DNA from: Siphonodentalium dalli
Lineage: Eukaryota; Mollusca; Scaphopoda; Gadilida; Siphonodentaliidae
Length of the DNA: 64,000 bases
Assembly: GCA_032622095.1 (NCBI GenBank)
Contig: CP136068.1
Location: forward strand, 137,215,989-137,279,988
Direction: 5' to 3'
Each line of letters starts with the position of its first letter. The first letter of the stretch is position 1. Below the pieces are notes generated by a model that did no database searches, was not told where the DNA came from, and was given only the letters and a program-made list of their open reading frames with translations. Shown in pieces: positions 32,011 to 42,690 of this stretch. Position numbers and translations under genes: made by a program.

Positions 32011-33066
32011 ATGACGGCGAATTATTCATACAACTTCGAACCCGAATCGCCTGTTGTGATTATTGCAATGCCAACGCTTGGAACTATCATAGCGTTAACG
32101 AATGGTGGTGTTCTAGCAATTCTGCTCACGGACCGAGAACTGAGGCGAGACATGTACAGTGCTGTTCTTCTCAGTCTCAGCGTATGCGACCTTTTTGTCG
32201 GATTGTCGTTATTGTTCTATTCTTTGGCGTCGCACGTCAGCATGCTGAGAAACTTGGTATCGTGCGTGAGTTCGCTCTTCTTTCTTATCTCGACTATGTG
32301 CCTATCCAACGTCCAGATACTTTACATTTGCATCGTACGTGTCGTGGCCGTAACACGCCCTCACTCCTTCCATTCTATATTTTCACCGAAGAGACACGGC
32401 ATATATACCACAGTCCTCAGTCTAATAATGTTCGTTATATTCGGCATACCCACTGCATTGTTGGTTGGAAACCCAGACGAAATTAAAGTGAAATGTGCTA
32501 CAGATACTGCATTCAAACCCGTCGATGGGATGTTCCTGCTCATTGCAATAGTTATATCATCTTCGTACATTGCTACCCTTGTGTGTTACGTACACTTGAT
32601 TCGAACATTACGAAGAAAAATTTCACCGCAAGCAGCTTCATCTAGTGTTCCGGGACCAGCTATTTTAAGTGGAAGCAATAGAGGAGCGAGCACAATAACT
32701 ATGTCAAATCTAAATCCATCTAACCATAGCGCAGTGGACAGCAAAACTGAAACAAGTCATGGAAACCAACGTGTGGAACAAAGCGACAGGTCAGACAAAG
32801 GCCAAACGGGAACAAGACGCGAACAAGTTGGAGAAACTGTGCAGACCCTTGGAGTAATCATTGGTGTGATGACTCTTCTAGTTGTTCCGACCTCTCTGTC
32901 TTTTTTAATCGAGGGGATGGTAACATCAGTGAGCTTATCGTTGTCTCTCCGCGCATCTATGGCTGTTGTCACGTGCCTGAATTCGTTCGTTAACCCATTT
33001 GTGTACCCGTTTACGATGAAAAAGTTCCAGGCTGCTCTGAGGCGGCGTTTCAAGTGCGGAAATTAA
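32011..33066 (+). CDS. Class A (rhodopsin-like) GPCR, orphan, single exon
   Basis: 351-residue seven-helix plasma-membrane receptor. TM1 is about 15-39, with N31 at the 1.50 position. TM2 is about 48-72, with LSVCD and D60 (2.50). TM3 is about 83-112, with C85 (3.25) available to pair with C162 in ECL2. TM4 is about 131-152 and TM5 about 174-200. ICL3 is long and Ser/Asn/Gly-rich (about 203-275). TM6 is about 277-302, with P293 (6.50). TM7 is about 312-335, with N328-P-F-V-Y332 (NPxxY), then an amphipathic basic helix 8 (KKFQAALRRR). N4-Y-S is a glycosylation sequon in the short N-terminus. Unusual: V109-R110-V111 replaces D/ERY (exactly 25 residues after C85), TM4 has no Trp, and TM6 has LVVP instead of CWxP. 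The ligand is unknown. The ATG at 32011 fits the start of the unit A paralogue. Confidence 0.9.
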   Translation: MTANYSYNFEPESPVVIIAMPTLGTIIALTNGGVLAILLTDRELRRDMYSAVLLSLSVCDLFVGLSLLFYSLASHVSMLRNLVSCVSSLFFLISTMCLSNVQILYICIVRVVAVTRPHSFHSIFSPKRHGIYTTVLSLIMFVIFGIPTALLVGNPDEIKVKCATDTAFKPVDGMFLLIAIVISSSYIATLVCYVHLIRTLRRKISPQAASSSVPGPAILSGSNRGASTITMSNLNPSNHSAVDSKTETSHGNQRVEQSDRSDKGQTGTRREQVGETVQTLGVIIGVMTLLVVPTSLSFLIEGMVTSVSLSLSLRASMAVVTCLNSFVNPFVYPFTMKKFQAALRRRFKCGN

Positions 33067-33285
33067 GGTGGCGTAGATATAGCTTTTTCAGCATCTGTTG
33101 TCATGGAAATGTTTTCAACTATGAAAGCGTCCATAAACAAAGCTACGTCTTCGAGTAGGATTTGCTGAAAATCTAGGTTACTTGTTTAGTGAACGAATAT
33201 GTACAATTCTCTACATTTCTGCAACAACAAAAAACGATACCTCGTGGTAAGATTAAAATCAATTTTCTAAACAAAATGAATCTAC
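33067..33285. other. 3' flank of the GPCR and unit B/C boundary with copia empty site
   Basis: Matches 14165-14362. At about 33270-33290 the sequence AATGAATCTACATGAACGAA is uninterrupted, where unit A/B carries the copia element between two copies of TCTAC. No clear terminator or poly(A) signal was singled out. Confidence 0.8.
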
Positions 33286-35055
33286 ATGAACGAATAAAAC
33301 TGTGTACATAACAATGTCGACATCATGATTGAACATGCGACGTGAACACGTTGGAGAAACTGAAGACTCTTGGAATAACCACGTGAGTGATGATCTAATA
33401 GAACCAAACCGCTCTCAGGTCACACTTCAAATGCGGAATAGAAAAAACTAAACAAGCCTTTGTAAAGTGTTCATGGGATTATGATACTATGAACTTACTA
33501 TATAAGACAACTTGTTCTTATCGAGTACTGATCCGGCAACAACACGTTTATACGCATAACACGTAATTGCGCAAATATATACCTACACTATTAAAATGTC
33601 CACGGCAGTAGAGGGATTCATTTAACGGACCATCGGTCAGTGTTATCAGTCTAAGGATTGTGGGACTTTATTTCCCGGATCGTCGTTTTTTCGACATATA
33701 CGATATTTAGGTATGCCGCACTGGTTTGATCACGCCATGAGATTATGCATACTTGTCGCGAGTGAAATCAGTCGAAATTTGTCTTCAGTTCACTTTCCGA
33801 GAATGTACAGGCAGGTACGGTAAATAAATTATATGTTGTTCTACGAAATTGAATTATAAACTCCATTATCCATGTTGTGTGGAACTATTTGTTCAGCAAA
33901 TATCTTCTGCATTGTGATGTCTTCTTCGACCAATTATGAATTTGAAACAGTCATACATACTGTCATTGTTTAGTATTCTGTACATCAAAGTGTCTAATTC
34001 AATTCAGTCACACCATATAGTGGCAGAGCTATGCTGAACAAATAACCCATGTAAACGAGACAACGGGGCTAACGCAGTGCCCAGTTTATTTCCAACAACA
34101 TATAATTGATTTACCATACTTATATGTACTTTCTAAAATTACGGCAATTACATCCGTAAATGGACATTAGTCCTTTCACAGATCATTGTTCCGTAACATG
34201 ACTAACAAAAGTCCTGTGAATATACAGTTAATTAGTTGTATAAAGTCAATCCGGGGTCCGTAATATTACGTAACAATTATCTGGTAGATATTTGTCCCGC
34301 AAAATTACAGAAACCATTTTAGCAGTGTAATTCCAGTTATGTATACTGACTGTGTACACATCCTATCATTTTAATAGCCCCGTACATGTACGTGCAGTCC
34401 GTGTGGTAGAACAGCTACACAGCCCAACTGCAAGCGATAATGGTCCCCTAATGTGGCATTATTTTTGTCATGGGGTGTGTGCTGTGGGGATTGGTGTGGG
34501 AATTCCCAGTGTCCTGGCCGTACATTAATTGAATACGTCGGTGTCATTTAAGTAAATAGTGACTGCTATATCATTATATATCTTTTGTCTTGTGAATGGA
34601 CTGAGAAATCTTTAGAATTGAGTTATTACGCCATCATACATGCTCATAAAATGGTACAGGGAACATACATGCTAGATTGTGCGATTAGCCATTAGACCCA
34701 CATATGTTGATATTTTGAAGGGGTTTGTAAGTCACAGTGTAGTATGAGCAATATTCTTCAGTCCAATCAACTGTTAATTATCACATAGGAATTCTTCGGA
34801 TGTTGTGAATTTTTTTTTTCTTCATCTCGTTGCATTGCATTTATCGCCGCTTTAGCAATCTCCATTGTGTGCCTTTTCTAACCGAAAGTCACGTGCTAAA
34901 AGACAAAAATCGATACGCTGACCGTATAGGAAAACATATGACGTCATTCACGTAGCGTATATGCAATCATCGGTATGTGGCCGTGTCTGTGGTTATGCAT
35001 ACATGGCCACACCATTGTGTGGAACTCAACTGACATGATGTGAACGGTGACCGTT
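33286..35055. other. Unit C left flank, non-coding
   Basis: Paralogue of 783-2574 and 21639-23429, with small indels. No gene is visible. Confidence 0.72.
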
Positions 35056-35412
35056 GCTGAATTGGTCATTGTCGCATGGTTTCGAGCAAACAGACACCCA
35101 GGATATCTCAAACGTGCAAAAAGACATGCAGGATCTCCAAATGTTAAAAAAAAACACCCAGGAGCTCAACTTCTTGCCAAACAGGAATTTAGATTAGTCA
35201 GTCGTCTGCTATTTATTAATACGGAAATGCGCTGCTGATCACAAACAAATAATTATTATAAGCAGACGACTAATATACATTTCAATTGTTTGGTGAGCCT
35301 TTGAGATCGTGTGTGTCTTTTTACACGTTTGTGACATCCTGGGTGTCTTTGCACGTTTGAGAGATCCTGGATGTCTTTTTGCTCGAAACCATGCGACAAT
35401 GACACATTCAGA
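35056..35412. repeat. Foldback with minisatellite-like arms (unit C)
   Basis: Third copy of the 2575-2926 foldback. The outer end is slightly altered (ACACATTCAG instead of ACCAATTCAG). It is followed ~18 bp later by the empty site of the 5-kb element. Confidence 0.7.
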
Positions 35413-36223
35413 GTTACTATTCTGTAGCTATAAGCCTTATCCAGACTATTTGGGTGTTCCTTATTTAGCAAGTTCAAAAAATATTATCTGTACTAATGGT
35501 CTACATATATGCTTGTGATCGTTATGTCTGAATGCACATTGTTATCGTTATTATACATTGAAATATATTTAAAGTTCAACAACATTAAATGATGGACATA
35601 AATACAATGGTTAGTATCCAACTCTCACCAAGAGCACTACTAACAGATTAAATTTCAGTGACCTAAGTTGTTACCGCCATAGAACATTCACTCAGGTTGA
35701 CAAGAAAGACTTCAATGTTGATAATATTTCCATGTTTTACAACTCAAACTACCATGTGTAGCAAGGCAGTCATTACTAAGGGTGTGGTCACAGTTGTGTC
35801 ATGTTTATGAAGAAAATTGGGGAGTATCCTCAATCGTGCCATTTTAGGTGGGTATCTAAAATCGGGTGTAAATTTATTTTTGAATTTTTGGGTCGGTCCC
35901 CCGAATGGCCAGATGCGAAAACATGGCATACCATACTACAAATGTTTTCAGCCAACCTCTGGTACATGAACCATAAGTGAACTCGGTCAGGCGGACATAG
36001 ATTATTTATATTGTTCTATAAACCACATACGTGCTGACCTAGCACGCTAAACTTCTGTCTAAATTACATATATGAACATTGGCATTTTCCTATTTTGAAT
36101 AGATTCTGTCAAAGCCGAATAGGGATGAACACTTGTGAACAATTAATAGAAGCAAATATAATTGACAATATCGGGTAGCCATTTAACCCTTTCTTAAATA
36201 CTCATTGACGAGTAGTTCCCTAA
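35413..36223. other. Unit C intergenic block including empty site of the 5-kb element
   Basis: At 35424-35437 the sequence GTAGCTATAAGCCT is uninterrupted, with a single ATA (35430-35432). Units A and B carry the fold-back element here. The rest matches 7902-8690 and is non-coding. Confidence 0.8.
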
Positions 36224-36432
36224 GGAAATGCCCAGATAATAAGTTCAACAAACGGCCATAGGTTCAACACCGCGCGTGATAAAATACATTTGACAAATCA
36301 TACGGAGTGCGTACTGAAGGAATCCTAGGCCTTTTTGGCAGCAGGGTACAGGCCAATTACTCGGTCTGTACACTAGTACTGGTCTGTCCAGTAGGGTAAT
36401 GCGATTACTCCTAAAACCGCACTATATTTATA

Positions 36433-36660
36433 ATGCATTGTTTTATATCTGTTAAGAAGATCAGAAAGCGCACAAAACGACCTAATTGCCACATTTATTT
36501 TGAAGGAACAAACATTCTAATGGAACATACACTTTTGGAACTCGACGTAGGAAATCTTTACCAAACATTAGATTCCTTCCGTGTTATCAAGCTCGTACGA
36601 CAAGTCAAATACACGTTTCATATTTATGCATTCACAGAATGGGACGAATGGGACGAATAA
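36433..36660 (+). other. Short ORF, 75 aa, unknown (unit C)
   Basis: Counterpart of 8890-9108, beginning MHCFISVKKIRKRTKR. It has an in-frame 9-bp tandem duplication giving EWDEWDE at the end. No family is recognised; coding status is uncertain. Confidence 0.22.
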
Positions 36661-36864
36661 GAATTATACTAACATTGATAGTAGTTGATATGTTTGTATT
36701 ATTCCACATCTCAGTGCCACGTTAACAACGATTCCTCTGGAATAGCACACACAATACAACCTTTAGCGGTAGTGTGTGAAATCATGGACATAAGAAATAT
36801 ATCAATGATAACAGGGACATATTACTAACGAGTTCAATATAAAGTACATTTACATTTATCTCAC

Positions 36865-37284
36865 ATGAAACCCATTAGGTACTTTATATATCATGCATAT
36901 ACATATGTCTTACTTGCGCGAATCTTTAATGTTATGGATGAGACAGAACCAATAACATTGAGAAAACGTATGAATTTATATACATTCTGTGGACACGATA
37001 TATATGGTAGAAGGTTTTACTGTATACCCGATATATTGAAGGACGTGGGACTTTCGTGCTCATTTTATTTCAACTTTCTGACTGATTCTGAAACTGCCTA
37101 TACAGCAGGATGTTCTGCCTGTCACTGGCTTATGTCAGCTTCCGGTGGGCAAGACATTGTACATCTTGTCCTTGTTTCAAGTTCCATTGGGCATTCCCAT
37201 TTACTCATACATGTTTTCACACAAATATATATAAGTGGACATGCAAGGTTGATATTAACCCTTTCAATAATAAATTGTCATTGA
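36865..37284 (+). other. Short ORF, 139 aa, unknown (unit C)
   Basis: The longest version of the frame seen at 9341-9589. It contains LYTFCGHDIYGRR and GCSACHWLMSASGG, and a hydrophobic middle. The A copy is frame-disrupted upstream and the B remnant has a stop. No homologue is recognised from sequence alone. It may be part of the inverted-repeat-bounded element or just open by chance. Confidence 0.22.
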
Positions 37285-37328
37285 CAAATGTCCACACCGT
37301 TTGTTGAACTTATTATCTGAACATTTCC

Positions 37329-38519
37329 CACCAATTAATATGAATCGTTCTGATTTTGTATTATCTGTTTTTCTGCCCGCCGTCGGCTTTAATCACATTA
37401 AAACCTCCAAATGGGTACTATACCGTTGCGATGTATACTGTTATAACTCAATGGCAGAATACATTCAGTATATAAAGGGGTAATTCATCATGTGTGTCGG
37501 ATACGGTTTCGATAGCTGTGCCATTGAGAACACGAAGCTGCTGGTGCTTTTGTGAAGAAGAAAACTGGTACTTTTGCTTGGAATTCTAACGAAACGATAG
37601 TCTGCTCAAGAGATCGATGTGTATTATGTAGTCAGTTGTTTGAACGAATACACAAGCACCATGAATGCAAACATAAGTGACACTGCAACAAATAAATTTC
37701 ATCTACTCTTTAGAATCTCGGATTATATTGTTCAGATAATCGCTGGTTATGGCCGTTGGTCCTCGTCAACCCCACCACTCTACAATCTACTTAAGAAATA
37801 TAATTGTTTTAGGTACCAACAATTGCCATAATAATTAATAATATCAATTATCACTGACAGGGTTACACGGCGTTCTGAAGCAATAAAACCCTTGCAATGC
37901 TTTGATATGGTTTTCTCTTGGTTAAATCTAGGGACGGGCGCGGCTAGAGTGTGTTCGTTTGTAATCAAATACTTTTTGATTACATCCAATTACTTTGAGA
38001 TGAATTCATGAAGAGATTCATATTATATTTTGACAAAGTATATTTGATATAAAAAAGGCACAACATGTAGTCAATCTCAAAATTAAACTAACATATATGT
38101 ATGGGCCAGATTTGAACAAAAAGAGAACGCAAGTCTATTTATTATGTATTTGATAAAAGTTGTAAATCTTCAGCAGAATTAGGGAAGTTCTGGTATCATT
38201 TGGTTGGAGATAGACCAACGGCATTCTAAAATGTCCTGACACAATACACAACCTCAATATTTGTTGATGTGCTACAATTCAGAGGCTATTTTCAGAAAAC
38301 TTTAATTGAAATATCTGCCCTAATCTCGTTCGTCTCTGTGTCAGCTCATTTGACTTTAGTTCTATCTAATTGAACTCCACCTGCTTGGTTTTCATGACAT
38401 AGTTATAAATGCACCAGTTTGTTCGCTAGTAATGAATACAAGTACTGAGAAATAACCTATGTAAAGATTCTCACACAAAAATCATAGCCCAACAATGCTC
38501 TACCATAATCCCAGTCAGC
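37329..38519. other. Unit C intergenic DNA
   Basis: Matches parts of unit A 9797-11780, with a deletion of the equivalent of about 10230-11000. Non-coding. Confidence 0.6.
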
Positions 38520-38523
38520 TTAA

Positions 38524-38915
38524 CCCTTTACCCAACAGAAGGGCCCTGTGCCAATGCATTCTCTTATATATGCGAGTCGACCATAGGTCGCCTCGCATAT
38601 ATAAGAGAATGCATTGGCTTAACACATTAAAAATTATAAAATTGTTAAAGAATGTAAGAAAAAATGGTAAAAAGTGTTAAAAAATTTTTTTTTTTAGGCC
38701 AATGCATTCTCTTATATATGCGAGGCGACCTATGGTCGACTCGCATATATAAGAGAATGCATTGGCACAGGGCATAACTGTAACTATCACAATGTGGTCA
38801 AGGAGCCGGTTCCAATGATATCCATATGTGTATGGTTCTATTGAGACAGACCGAAGATATTTTAGGCTGTTGAAGATTTATTTGGCCGGTTTTGGCCGGT
38901 TTGTTGGGTAAAGGG
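38524..38915 (+). mobile_element. Double-hairpin piggyBac-like MITE, copy 2 (unit C)
   Basis: This 392-bp element runs CCCTTTACCCAACAGAA...TTTGTTGGGTAAAGGG, flanked by TTAA at 38520-38523 and 38916-38919. Unit A at 11775-11790 reads CAGCTTAATGTGTC, the exact empty site with a single TTAA. Hairpin 1 is 38550-38618 and hairpin 2 is 38698-38766. Each is 69 bp with two 33-nt arms around a 3-nt centre (ATA or TAT), and hairpin 2 is the reverse complement of hairpin 1. It has no ORF of its own. Confidence 0.94.
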
Positions 38916-38919
38916 TTAA

Positions 38920-39423
38920 TGTGTCATTGTTCAGGTATCCAGACTGAAACAACTATGTTTTAAAGATGGCATTTAAAATATAACAATTAAAATATTTTAT
39001 GGATGAAACAATTTATGAATGTGTTCGTTGGTTGCATTGGCATCAGCAATGCAACCTATATCAAGCCATTAGTCCCATTCAAATATATACTATAGTAAGA
39101 AATATTTTATCTCAACTGTCTACAAAAATAATCTCGAATACTTAGGCAAAATGTAATCAAAAGTAATTGAAAATACACTCCACTGAATTCTCAAAGTATT
39201 TGATTACAAATACAATATTTTGGCTCCTAGGATTCTTGATTACAAATACTTTAAAATTTGTAATAATGACAAATACAATACAAATGCAGAATACGACTAC
39301 CCCATCCTTGAACGCAACACTCCATCTAATGCTAATTTCAGTCAAGCATGGCATTTCCATCGGTTGAATGTTTTTGATCAAAGTGGGCGGGGGGGGGGGG
39401 AGACACCCACACAATCTGATGAT
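38920..39423. other. Unit C intergenic DNA
   Basis: Matches unit A 11783-12285. It includes a 12-bp G-rich tract at about 39389 that is also expanded in unit A (about 12249). Confidence 0.65.
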
Positions 39424-39746
39424 AATAATAATAATGTATAGCATTTGTAAAGCGCCTTTCCCATGAGGCCCAAAGCGCTCAAAGTTTTACAATTATTACC
39501 CTGATGAGCCACAACATTCAGTAACCATCTACTGCTCCCCGGGGACAGGGGGAGGTACAGCCGGGAGTATGCGAGGATACTATATGGCTAGCATACTGAC
39601 AAGATCTTTCACTGCTCATTATCAGGTACCCTTGTAATGCATGGGTGGTGCAAAGCAGACACAGTACGAGCGACCTTGCTCAATGGTCACAACTTGGCGC
39701 GAGATTCAAACCGTGTACAATCCAACAATTGCACATCGCTCAAGTC
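39424..39746 (-). mobile_element. SINE-like insertion private to unit C
   Basis: About 323 bp lie between CAATCTGATGAT and GAGCATTTACTC, which are adjacent in unit A (about 12276-12290). The left end is an AAT trinucleotide run, which would be the 3' tail if the element reads on the minus strand. The right part, read on minus, contains GGTTTGAATCTC, close to the pol III B-box consensus. The body has the AAGCGC/CAAAGCGCT motif common in dispersed repeats of many invertebrates. The A box is not convincing and the target-site duplication is unclear. Confidence 0.55.
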
Positions 39747-40227
39747 GAGCATTTACTCACTCAGACGTTGTATTTATGGACAAAGGTGCAATTGATGTGA
39801 TTGGACAACACGTCCTCATGCAAATACATGCATGTTCATATTGGACCTAAATATCCACATACGTTTGGTTCAAACATATTTATTACCAATAAGTATATTA
39901 CACTACAAATTGGGAATGGAATTGGAGGACAACTGTGACCCACTTATGCATAAGCTCTTCTCCGAAAAATCACAAAGGTTCATGCTGGACGCATTTGATT
40001 ATGAAATAGGCCCATAGTGGTCTCATACCCGTTATTTCGTAAACTGGCGCGGGCCACAGTGAAAACAATTACAGAGTGTACAACTGAGTTGGTTTATTCG
40101 TGTTATTTTCAACCCGCAATGAACGTATACTCAGTCAATATAAGTCCACAATGGCACTATGATGACGTTCATTTCAGTTATGTATGGACTCAAAATGAGG
40201 CGATCCTAAGCTCAGTATGCACCTAAA
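39747..40227. other. End of unit C
   Basis: Matches unit A 12286-12753. Similarity stops at CCTAAAC (40221-40227). In unit A the GPCR leader follows, whereas here unrelated sequence begins. Unit C therefore lost its GPCR or never had one. Confidence 0.8.
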
Positions 40228-41936
40228 CAAATCATATTAAAAGTCCATATCGTGATCATTTTCACGAGAACAGGTTGGATTGGAATTCTCGGGAATAGTA
40301 AATGATTCACTAAATAGACGCAGGCTAAGCGCGAATCTAACATATTGAGCGGTACTTTTATTTAAAGCACATTGTGCCGATTTTGCGTTAAGTCATCGAT
40401 ACATATTGTAGACGATATGCTATGAGGCGATTCCGCGGCTCTAGAATACAATATCATTTATTCAGTAATACGCCCCTGTAACGGAGCAGGTTGTTATGTC
40501 TATAAACCAGACATGACGTATATATCATGACACATAATTACATAAGGATCAACATAGTAAATCGGATATGAAATAAGGTGTGTACTATACAGCTGTTTGT
40601 CAGAAGATAAACATGTGTTGTACATAAGCTACCAGATAGAGTTTGATGTGTTCCCGGATCTGGGACAATCTTCCATTCCACGTTGATTGTAATGATAGGG
40701 ATTAGAGATATATAATACGATGAATACGAGCGTACACACATAATTAACAAGATCATACCTTAATTGCTGATGACTGGTTGTACTCATTGTACAACAAGGT
40801 ATGAGCAGAAGAGTATAATAAATTAGTAACAATAGTGTGATATACGCCATAGTGAACGTATAGATAACATGGATATCATGATACATCATACCTTATTTGG
40901 ACACATGATACCACCAACTTTTGAAATAACTACCCGTTCTCGAGAGAGGGAACTTGACTACACCCTGGACCTTGCTGTCACCAACATCTCTATAAAACCT
41001 ATACATAGTCTTACCGGCAGAGACTATATAAAAGTGTCAAACCTTCTGGACTCTTCATTGTTCCAATACACGGCCAACTCAACACAACTGGACAACGGGA
41101 CACATGTTTGGGTCAACTATAACTATGGCCTCGATGAGCATTCTGGCCACGTTACGTTGTGATATCTGCTCATCATTCGAACATGCATGAATCTATCTTC
41201 CATAATGCTTAGTAATTCACAGCGATTGAAAGATAAATTGGACAATCTATTGAGAATGTAAGTCATTTTTAAGTACCTTGTCATTGCAGGAGATACACAA
41301 TCTCTTTACTAATTGAACTGCACGGTGCACGTGGCTGTGGTGTCTACACGTTTATATAGCGATGATGTGATTACTAACCCTCAAGCGCGCGAAACCCGAT
41401 CGACCAGCATGCGAAGCTTTGTGGATAAAATACGGATCTAATACGAAATCTTTTTTAAAAAGTCGATATGTTCTTAGTATATCATGGGATCATCTCGTTT
41501 TGCAAACACCTATTATTTACGGTAGGTTGGGTTAGACGTGTGAATAATCCTCTTAATGACTACTTAGACCTTTCCTAGTTGGTTTTGTTGTACTCCGGTT
41601 TCCTTCTGTTAGCTCTTTTGATTACGAGAAAGAACGGAAGCTTGGGTTCAATTTATGACTGTGTTACTGATGGATAATACACACATGCATATATATCAAA
41701 CAAAACAAGACTAGGAGGTATAAACAGTAATAAAAACAACACGAAGTATAAACATATAAATGGCAACAACTCTCATTGACCGCATACCTTGACCATATCA
41801 CACAGAAACTCGACTTCGTCTACATAGTATCTCGACTGCCATGTACACTATCTGCAAATGATATTGTCTGTAGTTTTCTAAGTAACGGCACTTCCTCTTA
41901 TGTGGTGTCACTCTGCCGCTCTTACTTACACTCTTA
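40228..41936. other. Non-array intergenic DNA
   Basis: Sequence outside the tandem array. A 97-codon open frame lies at 40869-41162 (plus); it begins MDIMIHHTLFGHM and contains three N-glycosylation-type sequons (NIS, NST, NGT). I recognise no family and no splice evidence, so I do not call a gene. Confidence 0.35.
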
Positions 41937-42330
41937 AAACAATAGGTACTCTGGAGTACCTACGTAGGTACTGAATTTTGTCACAGGGGAAGTACTAATT
42001 GTTGGTACACTAGAGTACCTACCAAATATCTAGGTACTCTGGAGTACCTATATATATATATATATATATATGTTCTCTGGAGTTCCTATATATTTAGGTT
42101 CTGTGGAGTACAAATATTTAGGTTCTCCGGAGTACCTATATTTAGGTTATGTTGAGTATCTATCCAGGCATTATGCACATTCGTAAAACAATAGGTACCC
42201 CAGAGTACCTACGTAGGTACTGAACTTGTCCCGTGGGGACGGCGAAATTATCTGTAGTACCAAATATTTAGGTACTAGCAATTTGGTACTTCAAAGAACC
42301 AAATATATAGGTACTATGTGGAGAACCTTC
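41937..42330. repeat. Array of GGTACTCTGGAGTACC palindromes
   Basis: The 16-bp palindrome GGTACTC-TG-GAGTACC, often extended by CTACGTAGGTACT, recurs with variation. A longer unit beginning AAAACAATAGGTACYCYRGA is present at 41937 and again at 42184, a spacing of 247 bp. An (AT)n run lies at 42049-42070. It is non-coding. Confidence 0.75.
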
Positions 42331-42690
42331 CCAGATAACAAACACTCGAAATTACGAAAAATGGCAGACGGCAAATTTAACAATGTGGCATGTTAGATTC
42401 CAAATGATGTTACGGCGTTTAAACATCGAATTAAGTACAAAACCACGATCGAGGTTCTTCGAGATCATGTTATCAGTTACATGAACTCCCTTGCATAATG
42501 AAAAATGAAATAATCCTAATTATATTACTGTTATTAGTATAGAACCTTGATCGTCTTTTTGTACTTAATTTAAGGTTTAATATCTCGATTTCAGGATTTC
42601 CCTGAACTGCTCCCTGCATGTGGAGTAAAATTTGTTTGAATGACTAAAATAATCGTCCAAATTTCTTAATTTGTGTGCAATAATATTAAA
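42331..42690. other. Intergenic DNA
   Basis: No gene or repeat is recognised. The inverted pair GATCGAGGTTCT (about 42448) and AGAACCTTGATCGTC (about 42541) lies inside. Confidence 0.4.

Larger units (their letters stand above)
36224..37328. repeat. ~1.1-kb segment bounded by inverted repeats (unit C)
   Basis: Paralogue of 8693-9796. The left arm is GGAAATGCCCAGATAATAAG and onward; the right arm ends ...TTATTATCTGAACATTTCC. It includes the short frames at 36433-36660 and 36865-37284. Confidence 0.5.

Noticed and set aside
38524-38915. CRISPR-like spaced palindromes
   Set aside because: There are only two palindromes per element and they are inverted to each other. The elements have transposon ends and TTAA duplications, and the genome is eukaryotic.
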